A stretch of DNA of 64,000 nt from Pezizomycotina sp. ARF18 (taxonomy: Eukaryota; Ascomycota), in NCBI GenBank assembly GCA_002224055.1, contig AZLU01000030.1:222542-286541 (forward strand). Direction: 5' to 3'. Below the pieces are notes generated by a model. It had not been told where the DNA came from. It worked only from the letters and a program-made list of their open reading frames with translations, and ran no database searches. Position 1 is the stretch's first letter. Every line of letters starts with the position of its first letter. The position numbers and the translations under genes are program-made. Positions 49,391-59,285 of this stretch are shown piece by piece.

Positions 49391-49793
49391 ACTATCAATT
49401 TGCAAACCCGAACTAAATTAGCGTTCTTGAATGAACATGAAAGCGGAACGGAACATGAAGTCTACACAATAAGTAGTGAGCATGAAGCTCGTGTAATAAA
49501 AGGTGGTGAATACTGAAATTTGTACAATAAATCTAATAAATAACGGTTCGGAAGTTCGATAATATACATTTAGTTCCTTGCAAATAAGTATATACAAATT
49601 AATAAGATAACCAGCCATGTGGCGGAGGACTATATTTAAACCCGAAGAATGGGATTTTGTTATTGTTTTACTCCATCCATACGCATTTAGCGCCGCTGTA
49701 GTGGGCAAATACCTACGAAAATTTGTGAGTGCCTCTATGGTTGTCTATGACGTACAAGCCCAGCGTGATAAAGACGTAAATCGTTTGTAACTC

Positions 49794-49842
49794 GGATTGC
49801 GAAAGAAATTCTTAGTACGATTTAAGTTGTTCCTTCACAAAT
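49794..49842. repeat. Hairpin repeat, copy 1
   Basis: An imperfect palindrome of two ~20-bp arms (right arm TAAGTTGTTCCTTCACAAAT) around a loop GTACGATT. It belongs to a family with copies at 52963-53011 and 54698-54743. About 25 bp to the left, including TAACTCGGATT, is shared with copy 2, so the repeat extends beyond the hairpin on that side. Confidence 0.7.
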
Positions 49843-50248
49843 AGGGAGAGGATCCTGCTTCTAGAGACAGATTCACGTTACTAAGAATAAATCGGAGAAA
49901 GGGATTAAAAAATTAAAAAACAAAAAAAAAAAAGGAAAGTAGCGAAAGTATTTCGATAAACGAACTTATTAGACTGTATTCCTCACGTGACCACAATGAC
50001 AGATAAAAAGTCGTAAGGCGGGTTGTAAGGCAGCCTCCGCACCCCGCTGTCGAGAAATTTCTACAATAAACGACTTACGAGACTGTCATTCATCCATTAG
50101 TTATCTGTATTCTCATTACTTGCAATAGCACCATCTTGAACAGAACGAGTAACTGCAGAACAGCATTCTTGATATTTACCTAGCCTAAATCTCCCTCTTC
50201 ATCTTCTATCACAATTACAAAGTCTTCGTGAAGCGGAGAAGTTTAGCT
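49843..50248. other. Upstream region of the NLR remnant
   Basis: Contains an imperfect direct repeat of about 37 bp at 49951-49987 and 50058-50095 (both include AAACGA, CTTA and AGACTGT), separated by a short spacer. It is probably the old promoter and leader of the gene starting at 50249. Confidence 0.5.
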
Positions 50249-52690
50249 ATGGCTGAATTAGGAACAGCGGCCAGTGTAATTGGCATTGTCTCATTCGGCA
50301 TACAGATAGCGCAAGGGCTCCTGCAGTATTATGGTTCCTGGAAGGACCAAGATAGTGTTATCTCAGGCATGTGTGCATCTCTCAGTAGCCTCTCGAAGAC
50401 ATTAGAGATCCTATTCGAAATCTTACAACGACACGCTACATCTAACAAACAGATCGAGAACAGTGTGGTGGAAAATGTTAACCGTATTAACGAGACAATA
50501 AAGAAACTTAAAGAAGAATTAGGAAAACTACAAGGCGTAGAACTTCCTAAGCTAGGAGTGCGGGTAACAATGCGAAGTCACGTTCGAAGAGCACTCTATC
50601 CCTTTAAAAAAGAAACTTTAAAAAAAATTCAATAAGCCGTTTCTGAGGCTCGATCGAATCTGGATATAGCTTTACAAGTTCTATAAATGTTTGTATACCT
50701 AGAGTTTTTTTCATTGGCGTTCATTTGCAATAGTAAAGCTAATAATAATAATTTGGATGGCTAGCGAAGGTATCTCGGATATTCGCCGTGATATAAAGTT
50801 TGTTTGTTCGCGGGAAAGGAGGTAATACTATTGGTCTATGTAACTCTTAGGCTCATGGACTTTTATCGGCATTACGAACAACTAACGTGCAATGCTTAAG
50901 ACAAGGAAACAAAAAGCATACTCTGCTGGCTATCACCAATAAATTTCTGGCTAAAGCAGAATGATGTACGGAAACAAAAAGAGTCCGGTACGGGGCAATG
51001 GCTACTTGAACATACAGACTTTCTTGAGTGGGAGAAAGGAAATAAGGAGATGATTTGGTGCTTAGAAGCCGTGAGTCGTGCTGGTATAACTTGAACCATA
51101 GATTAATCTCAATGGAACTAACTGGCTGTCGTGACCAGCTGGTACTGGCAAGACTGTTCTTGCGTAAGCTGACCAACTCTACAACAAACAAAAAGCCAAC
51201 AAAGTTGACGAATTAATTTTAAGGTCGATTGTGATCGAATTTCTCGAAAACGATTTTACCGCTCCGAGACGTCGGCCTTACATTCATCTATTACAATCAC
51301 AAAGAGTACAAGGCCCAAAATATCGAATACTTCCTTGGCGCAATCGTCCGGCAGTTAGTAGAGCGAAGGTAGGCTATCTCGACAGAGGTACGCGCAGTTT
51401 ACGAAAAACACCGTAGGAAATAGACCGACGCTACTTGTGAGGAGTATATGAATCTGCTTCGGTCTCTAGCTCAGGAATATTCTAAAGTGTACATTGTTAT
51501 CGATACATTAGACGAATATATAGATAAGAACGGGCGGATTATTTAGAACGGTCTACTCCTTAAATTAAAGAGCTCCGTATTTAACCTACGCCTGCTCTAC
51601 ACGTCAAGGGATATCGAGGACATCGCAGGCATTTTATCCGGGTTAACGCTCATCGAAATACGTGCAAGCGACGCAGATATCCGAACCTATATTAAAGCAC
51701 AAATTGAGTTTAAAGCATCTCTGCTTGAATTCTGTCAACAGGATCTTGAACTGGAAGACAAAATCGCACAAGCAATTACGGCAAATGCGGACGGAATGTT
51801 AGTACTTTTTAATTTACGTTTATGTTTCGTTTAACATAGAATGCTAATATATCAACAGTTTTCTGGCCGCTCAATTGTGTATTGAATTCCTAGCCGAAAG
51901 AACGAATCTTAGAGCCGTTAAACGAGCATTAAGAGCACTACCATCGACACTGAACGAGAACTACAGAGTAGCCATGAACAGAATTAAGCAGCAGCCAACG
52001 AAATTGCTTGCTTTGAAAATTTTGTCGTGGGTGGTGCACGCTGTTAGACCCTCCGCCTCGAAGAGGTTCAGTATGCCATAGCTGTCGACGAACTCGATCC
52101 TAATAACCCTAACGAACGATCTATTATCGAAGACTGTCTTACATTACTAAGTATAATCATTAACGCATGTTCGGGGTTGATACGAATTAATAAGGAAAAC
52201 AATATAGTCGCTTTAGTTCATAAACTATACAAGAATACTTTGACAGAATAACAGAGTACTTTTTACGTAAACGCTGAAATATCGGAATAACTTATCTTAA
52301 GTATTTGTTGCTCGATGTCTTTAGCGATGGCTATTGCTCTTCCGACGAACTCTTTGAACGTCGATTAAAGGAAAACGTACTACTCGAATATGCTGCTCGA
52401 AGTTTAGATAATTATATCCCGAAGGAGGCCGACGTTAATAACCACGATCTCGAGGATCTAGTATTAAAGGTTTTCTTGGACGGGCGTAAGATATCATGTG
52501 CAAGTCAAGCCTTATTTATCTATAAAGAGTGGTGTCATGGTCTGGATATAGTCAGAATTTTCCTAAAAATTTTCAGGGTTTATATTATGCAGCCTATCTG
52601 GCGCTGGCGGCTGGCAGTGCCTGTCGCCTGTTGCCAGTGCTGGCAGTCTTTGACTCTGACGCCAGTGGTTGTGTTTTAGAATATGTAACT
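50249..52690 (+). pseudogene. NLR/STAND protein remnant (NACHT type, fungal N-terminal domain), ankyrin part missing
   Basis: Fungal NLR-like proteins sense non-self or damage through a nucleotide-switched NTPase. ATG 50249 opens MAELGTAASVIGIVSFGIQI, the classic fungal STAND N-terminal domain, readable to about 50690 with TAA stops at Gln positions. A linker with GTGQWLLEHTDFLEWEKGN precedes the Walker A AGTGKT (51138-51155), followed within three codons by TAA 51165. The NACHT body reads VYIVIDTLDEYIDKNG (Walker B), LRLLYTSRDIEDIAG and ALRALPSTLNENY. A 61-nt intron fits at 51798-51858 (branch TGCTAAT). The winged-helix-like part continues to about 52560 with a frame change near 52230-52300. 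Where ankyrin repeats should start (GLYYAAYL, ~52585), homology stops at a GC-rich patch. Stops are of the CAA-to-TAA and TGG-to-TAG kind, as expected from RIP, so this is probably truly dead. Confidence 0.85.
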
Positions 52691-52962
52691 ATGGTGTGGT
52701 ACAGTAACGCTGAAATAGTATGTTTGCAACAGTGAAGTTACTATTTGATTCAAAAGTTTTATTCAATTTACATGAATTTTTAATAACTATTCAAAAGAAA
52801 GGTTAGGGATGGCTGGCGTTTAAATAGCCAGGTTGTGGTTTCGAGAAGATTCCAAATGTTATACTATTTTGATTATAAATATTTTTACTAAATCAAATAT
52901 TGTGGTGAGTATCTACTAATAAGATGACCTGCGTCATAATACGTAGATCATTGCTAACTCGG

Positions 52963-53011
52963 ATTTGCGAAGGAACAACTTAGTACACTTTTAAGCTGTT
53001 CCTTCGCAAAT
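52963..53011. repeat. Hairpin repeat, copy 2 (best preserved)
   Basis: Left arm ATTTGCGAAGGAACAACTTA and right arm TAAGCTGTTCCTTCGCAAAT pair at 19 of 20 positions around a nine-base loop GTACACTTT. It lies about 270 bp past the end of the NLR remnant, in the same orientation as copy 1 judged by the loop and the left flank. Confidence 0.8.
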
Positions 53012-54697
53012 TCCTTGGCAAATAATTTTTGAAATAGTAGAATAACCCGACGCTTTTCGTTTAAAATAATTATATTAGTTCCATGTCCTTATGCGAAGGA
53101 AAATTAAATAGAGTAACTAAGTTAACCACCGCTCGCCGTCCATAGCGACTACAGATTCTATTTAGTTACTACCAGCTACTTTAAGCCTATTAAGGTTAAC
53201 ACATAGAAGTATTTAATCCTAATAATTATTTTTTCTTACAATTCGTTAGACGTCCTCTATATTAAAAATCAGATTATATAAGCTAAAATATACCGACATA
53301 GGGTTGTTACTTAATTATTATTACTATCCGATTATTCCTTTTTAACGGAACATCTCTTTAGTTAACAACATTACATCCTTTATCTTATTTTTATCTATTA
53401 TACCTAAGAGAATACTATAAACAGGCGAAAACGTTTCTACTGTATAAGAGAGCTTTCCAAATATTTTTAAAGTCTTCGAGTAACTATCTCTCTATCGCTG
53501 AGAGGCATTAGTTTCCATATCAAAATAGTACTAAGTACTAGTCCCTTACTACTACTAAATACTAAAAATCGCGATAAATTTTTTAACTCCAGTCTATCAA
53601 TATTCAGAAAAGTTCTTATAGAAATAGGGATACTATCTTAATAATTTTTGTAGAATCTAATCGCTAGAAGCTAAGAATATAGTCCTTAAACTTTAGTAGA
53701 TATACCTATAACTTTATCGTCCGCTTATATATATTAACTATATAATTTAGAACCGCGAGTTCGTTTCTCTCCTTCATAACATATCTTTAAGTTTAATCAA
53801 TTTATATAAAAAGTTGGATAATGTGAGGCTCGCCTTTCTAATAGTCGTATCCGGGAATTAGAAGGCAACCGACTACTAAACCAATTTTAATAAAAAAGGA
53901 CAATACATGGCGAGAATCCGACGATTTCCCTAGTACTCTTTTAGAATTTAAGGCCTTTATTGCGACGGTACGCCCGTAAAAAAATTTTTTCTCCGCTTAA
54001 ATAAACGACGCTAATAATTCGTGCAGTTAAAAAATTATTTAGGATTCTGACTTTCTACGATCTTCCTGTCTTCTAAGCGGACGGTAACAGTTTTGAGGAA
54101 CTGAGATTAACTTCCATGAGGCTCTCGACTCGGTCAACTTCCATATAGATCGTTGTATGATATCACTTGTAGATTTTATTGGGTTAGATACGGGAAAAAT
54201 TGGCAACCTCTCAACTAATTAAGACTACTCTTTTTTCGTTTGCCTTTTGATTTATTTTGTTTGCAATAGGTAATGTATATAATATTTTATTAACTAGTAT
54301 TAGACACTACTAATCGCCGGCTGTTTTTTATTTTATTTATTTAAAAAAAATATATTTTTATAAAAGATTTATTCAGAACGATAGTGGGCACGCGGCAGCA
54401 GTTTTAGTATTTCCAAATATCTTATCTCCAAAATTAATATTAAACTAATTATCTCCCCTAAAATTATAACTCTAAAACAGTATATTCAAAATATTTTTCA
54501 ACACTCCCGCAAACCAGTCCTCCAATCGGCAACTACAACATTCAGTCATACGGCTACCCGATTTGAATATACTATATCACCTACGTGTTATTTTGTTTTT
54601 ATCATTGTAGGTAGTTATATGCTCCCAAAAACCTTAGATGGTAATTACTAATATATCAATTACAAACCAACTCAATATATATACAAACAAGTAGACC
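53012..54697. other. AT-rich decayed tract, RIP-like
   Basis: About 1.7 kb of strongly AT-biased sequence dense in TA dinucleotides, with stops in every frame. Small islands of higher complexity (53830-53960, 54060-54140) suggest a once-coding element, possibly a retrotransposon, but no reverse transcriptase, integrase or transposase motif survives that I can name. Confidence 0.6.
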
Positions 54698-54743
54698 TTT
54701 GCGCAGGAAATTCTTAAAATCGTACTAATTGTTCCTTCGCAAG
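54698..54743. repeat. Hairpin repeat, copy 3 (opposite orientation)
   Basis: The arms TTTGCGCAGGAAATTCTTA and CTAATTGTTCCTTCGCAA surround AAATCGTA, which is the complement of the copy 1 loop. This copy is therefore inverted relative to copy 1. The arms are more diverged than in copy 2. Confidence 0.65.
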
Positions 54744-55992
54744 CCAAGCCGGGAAAAGATCTTCATACTACTCTCACTCAATGATATTGAAATAGGGACT
54801 GGTCGGATGCTGATACTAATGGACCATTGACTAGTCCGATTTTAAAAGGTTCATGAGGGTTCGATTCATTAGGCACACCCATCCTAGGGGTAACATTGGT
54901 CGCTTCCGTACCAAGTAAATCCGCCTTATTGCACAAGTTTTTGAACAACGAAGTAGGAGTTCTGAGGGTCCAGCCTCAACGTTATTTCTTAGGATGCTGT
55001 TCTTCATTCGCAGGATAGTGCGGAATATCCGTGGCATTCCCTCAACGAGATATTCAGGCGAATGAAGTCGCTTCCCCTTTTCGTCTCGAACAACCACTTT
55101 CAGATCTACTACTTCCCAGGTAGCCCACGGCTATCTGATGATGCTATTATTAAAAGTAATATGTGCCAAAATTTCTGCCCATTTCAATACCCTGATCCCT
55201 GTATACGGCGTGTTCGCGATTTCTATTTCAAACTAGCTTACGCGTATTCAGAAAATTCAAGTAGTACAAAGGATGCGGGATTTTGTGGAACATAATCAAG
55301 ATCAAACTGTAGATCCGTGAAGTATATATAGAAGGTAGTTTAATTTTTTAATTTTTAATTTTTTAAATAGATACCGAAGCTTTTAATAGTCTTTAGAAAA
55401 GACCGACAAGAATTCCATCATGTAACTTGTAAACCGCCGGAATTTTATACTTAAAACGTCTTCATAGAACTAAAATGATTAACAAAAGGAAGGGAACGAG
55501 GTCAACATATTTGCATGCATATAACAGCTATCATAAGTTTTTACAGTACTTTACCACGCGGATGCCACGAGCAATAACTACAGGTTCAACTATCCTACGA
55601 AGTCCTCGGAAATTTGGACGGGGTGTCGCAGGCTCAGCCGCTCGGTCAATGGCGAGATGCTTGTCTTCCTTCAACGCAGAGGCCAACCCCTGACAGTTGT
55701 TTCACATGTAATCCTTCCACCCCGCAGAACTTGTTTTTTAGATGAGATATAATAGCAATAATAATAATAATAATAGAAAAGAATAATAATAGTAGTCGAC
55801 GAGGTTTATTACAACTGCTCAGGTATATAAGCTGCTGCGAACTCCTTCCCTCTGTTAAACCTCAGTCCCTCGTCCCAGGAGCGTATATAAGAGCAAAGCC
55901 CTCAATATTTAAAAGCCATCTCAAAAACCCCACAGTCATTTTCGCCGAGAAAAAAAAAAAAAAAAGACCCTATTTTTCCGATCTACACCACG
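54744..55992. other. Intergenic, no gene seen
   Basis: Short frames only. It contains TTTTTAATT-rich sequence near 55340-55370, (AAT)n at 55757-55775 and an A15 run near 55951-55965. A CAGTCATTTTCGCC leader follows a CTCAATATTTAAAAGCC stretch, so the promoter of the secreted cysteine-rich gene is probably at 55800-55990. Confidence 0.55.
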
Positions 55993-56685
55993 ATGCGGTT
56001 CATTTCGCTAGCCTCTAACGTCACCGCGCTGCTGCTCATTTGCGCGGCGCGAACGCCGCGCCGTCGCCTGCAACAAGCTGTGCATTATTGCAGGAGCTGC
56101 GACCCCGGCAACGGGCTCCTGCCGCGTCCCCGAGGCGGAGAATGTGCGGTGACGGCGATTGCTTCACTGGGTCTTCGTGCGAAAAGTCCGTTTGTACGGC
56201 TCCTCCCAAGGTGTGCAACAAGTTGTGTATCATCGGCAGGAAATGCGACCCAAAGACGGGCTCCTGCCGCGTCCCCGAGGGCGGAGAATGTGCGGTGGAC
56301 GGCGATTGCTTCACTGGTCTTCGTGCGAAAAGTCCGTTTGTACGGCCTCCCAAGGTGTGCAACAAGTTGTGTATCATCGGCAGGAAATGCGACCCAAAGA
56401 CGGGCTCCTGCCGCGTCCCCGATGGCGGAGAGTGTACGGGAAATGGCGATTGCTTCACTGGGTCTTCGTGCGAAAAGGCCGTTTGCACGGTCCCCCCAAG
56501 GTGTGTAACCAGCTTTGCATCATAGGCAGAAAATGCGACCAAAGACGGGCTCCTGCCGCGTCCCTGATGGTGGGAAATGCGAGGACAACGGTGATTGCTT
56601 TGACGGGTCCGACTGTCGCATTCCATCCTGCAGGAGTTTCCCATTCTTCTGTTCCTCATTGAACAGCTGTATCCAGTGGTTATAG
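55993..56685 (+). CDS. Secreted protein with four cysteine-rich tandem repeats, frameshifted
   Basis: ATG 55993 gives a signal peptide beginning MRFISLASNVTALLLICAA. The mature part consists of four units beginning at about 56069, 56214, 56358 and 56514 (period about 144-150 bp, 48-50 residues). Each has eight cysteines: it starts CNKLCIIGRKCDPKTGSCR, continues with a P-x-GGEC segment and ends with DGDCFTGSSCEK plus a final Cys, separated by a short PP linker. The last unit departs from the pattern at its end and closes with CSSLNSCIQWL before TAG 56683-56685. The reading frame moves among all three frames, with one-base losses inside G/C runs between otherwise near-identical units. Small, cysteine-rich and secreted fits a disulphide-stabilised effector, antimicrobial or cell-wall-associated protein; the GGEC...DGDC...C spacing recalls dickkopf-like or colipase-like knots, but I cannot assign a family. 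Confidence 0.75.
56069..56640 (+). repeat. Four tandem coding repeats of about 147 bp
   Basis: Units 2 and 3 are nearly identical at DNA level; unit 1 differs at its start and unit 4 at its end. This gradient is what unequal crossing-over in the middle of an array leaves behind. Confidence 0.8.
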
Positions 56686-59049
56686 TCCGGCAGGACACGC
56701 CGAGAGGGAAATATAGGAGAGCAAAGTGAATTTAATACTTTACAACATTCAAATCGCTTTTTAGTATTTTGGTTATAAGGCGAGAAAATCTTGTAAAACT
56801 GATAGTCTGATTATTTGTGCAATTATTTCTCTTCTACGAAACCGTTTTTTTTTTTTTTTTGTTAAAATATAATAATAAATAATAAATTGTATATAGCTAT
56901 ACTAAGTTTATAAATGTAAATCATAATACTATGCAACTGTTTTGGTACTTCGTTGCTATTCAGTATATTAATCGAAATCTGGCCTTATCTTTCTCTCATT
57001 ATGTTATCTCCACATTAATAGTATGTCTGGCTTTGGACTGAAAATATCTGTGGCTACTCCAATCGACGCCGCTGATTGTAACCGATGACTGCCGGAGAAG
57101 ATACATTGTAATATACATACCTCAGCTGGGGCCAGCTCCAAGTTCGATCTATCCATATCTCCGCAGATGTAAGACCAGTATGATATCTTTTATATCATTT
57201 ATCATTTTTTTTTTTGAATAACCAATTGAAAGAAGACTCGGGAATCGGGATCACGGGCGTTAAATGGTAATTTGAGATATTCTTTCTATGTTTAATTATA
57301 AAAAGACTACGACCATCTGGAATATACTCTGTAGATCCTACAAATGAATATATTATATTATAATAATAATTTAAATTTAATTAATTAATAATTTTATAAT
57401 TAATACTTGAAATAAGGACCTCTTTCTATAGAGGATCAACTTATGGACCTAGTTAAACATTCCAGAGGTCTAATACGGATACAAAGACCCGAAATCAGAA
57501 AGCCCATCGACCATGGCATGAGATACATCAGGTTTATAGGTTGGACGAGATCACAGGAAATGCCTTGCCCCTATAAAAACAAATTTCCCCGACTGTAAGA
57601 GATTTTTTGAAGTTAACTAAGTCTCCAAATGGTAATCAATCTAATAGCGTCTTTAAATATAAGAGCAATTAATAACCATTCTTGCTTTGTTTTAGACTTC
57701 GGCGAATTTACGAGCTCCTTTCTTTCTACCAATTTTCCGGACACGTTCATTGGTATCTTACAGAAGACTCTGACGAAGAGGACTTAAAAATCAAGTATAC
57801 TTAAGAGGATTATGATCGTGGTCGTCCGCTTATCCATACTCAACAAAACGTCTCGTCGCCTCCGCCGCATCTCTACAGGAAGCAGTAAAATCATTCCCTG
57901 ACAAAGCGCACCTTGCACTTGCCGACGAGCTGGACCTCCCGTACGATGAAATTATGAAGTTTGTATAACTTGCAGAAGAGTATTCACACAAGCCAGAACG
58001 GGAACCGTAAAAAGACCTACCAACAAGTATATTCCCAGGATGATCGACCAGTCAAAAAGGATAGAAGAGAATTGCAGAAAGAGCGCATTCCATTGGAGGT
58101 TTGATTACATGCTTCACCGGATCGATCATCTCCCGAGATCTCTTCAGCAACGAACCGAAACTGGGGTGGGATTTCGGTGGTGAAATTCTCGAAGCTCGAT
58201 GGAAGGCTATGCAGGAACAAGCGATTATCGAGAGCGTAAAAGTGGTTGCAAGTCGATACGCCATTATTTCTTGCCAAGTAAGGTCCAGAAAAGGAGGGTC
58301 TTCATTTTTTCTCTAAAATCCAACCAAAACGATGGTAAGTCATTATATCGCACCCGAGACAGCAAGAATGTGCTTACGCAACGAGAAGCTGGCTTAAGTA
58401 TTCAAATTAGTTGGAAGGCGCGCAGCGTTCACTACCAGAGTCTCTTCAGCAGAGGATCGATACGCGGCAATTGAACTATGGTTGTTGACGTGCTGCCATT
58501 TTGTATCAGGAATGCTAAATTTTTGAGTTGACGCTTGGTTTTATTTATTGAAAGAGTGCAGGAATATAAAATTTGCGAATATTTATAGTGTTTAAGGACC
58601 ATTTGGCCACGCAAAGAAATTTCTAAGAAAGGAAGTGTAGCTATAAAAAGCAAAAAATGGCCGACTTGCAAAATGCCTCTTCACAATGATATACCCCATT
58701 ATTGAAACATGACCTTTCGCTTTGATGCATTTCATGTGGATGAGCTTAAAAGAGTCCCCATCTCCCCCCTTCCCTCCCCTCCGAAGAAATTTAAAAATAT
58801 ATCCCATTCCCTTTTTTTTTTTTCTTTTCTTTCCTATTTTCGATATTTTTGAAAGATAGTTGATAAGGCTCAGTTCCTACAAGGTTAGCTGACTGAGATA
58901 CCCGCGATGAAAAAGTAGCCATAAATAGGGTAGAAAGGTGGTTTCGGTAGGTTGGGACGATGAAGAGTACGTTTCGGGAGCCGTTTGTAGCCCGCTATTA
59001 TAGGGTCGGGTCAATCGGGTCGGGCCGAAACCCGACCTAACAGTAAACA
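56686..59049. other. Intergenic, mostly AT-rich
   Basis: No gene supported. AT-rich at 56840-57420. A GC-richer patch at 57830-58020 has a fragment reading LADELDLPYDEIMKFV that could be left from a gene, but the flanking frames are broken. A CGGGT-rich stretch at 59008-59038 lies just left of the fold-back element. Confidence 0.55.
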
Positions 59050-59285
59050 CTAAAAAGAAGGTAGATAAAAGTAGATAAGAAAGTAGATAAACTCTAGTTT
59101 TTATTTAATTTTTTAGATTCTAAGAAAACTTAGGTTAAAAATTAATAGGATTTTTTAATATATTTTAAAAGGTTAAAAGTATTTTTATCTTCCCGCCTTA
59201 CCAAATCTCTCTAAATATAAAAAACTAAATAGAAACTAAAGTCTATCTACTTTTTTATCTACTTCTATCTACCTTCTTTTACTAG
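59050..59285. mobile_element. Fold-back (long inverted-repeat) element
   Basis: Two arms of about 66 bp: the left (59050-59115) contains AAGAAGGTAGATAAAAGTAG and the right (59219-59285), reverse-complemented, contains AAGAAGGTAGATAGAAGTAG. They match at roughly 88 percent around a ~100-bp AT-rich centre. Differences between the arms are mostly A/G or C/T. It has no coding capacity; it is probably a small non-autonomous element altered by RIP, or a remnant of a longer one. Confidence 0.7.

Larger units (their letters stand above)
45067..49793. other. Intergenic, purine-rich then mixed; no gene supported
   Basis: The first ~900 bases upstream of the Hsp70-like gene are full of A tracts (45095-45110, 45113-45131, 45352-45371, 45666-45694) and AG-rich sequence, with a G11-like run near 45942-45953. 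A 14-bp palindrome at 46038-46051 matches the one at 10066-10079. (ATT)n lies at 47167-47196. Two 26-bp near-identical units at 49339-49390 form a short tandem repeat. Frames at 46852-47115 and 47757-48098 lack a proper ATG start and are not called. Confidence 0.55.

Noticed and set aside
53012-54697. LTR retrotransposon in the AT-rich tract
   Set aside because: No reverse transcriptase, integrase or paired LTR could be identified by eye; kept only as a RIP-like decayed tract.
56036-56698. A 220-codon open frame antisense to the cysteine-rich repeat gene
   Set aside because: It mirrors the tandem repeats; openness comes from the repeated GC-rich sequence. It has no signal peptide, and the plus strand explains the locus better with a signal peptide and conserved cysteines.
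57830-58020. Fragment reading LADELDLPYDEIMKFV
   Set aside because: Too short, with the flanking frames broken and no family recognised; could be a remnant but cannot be supported.
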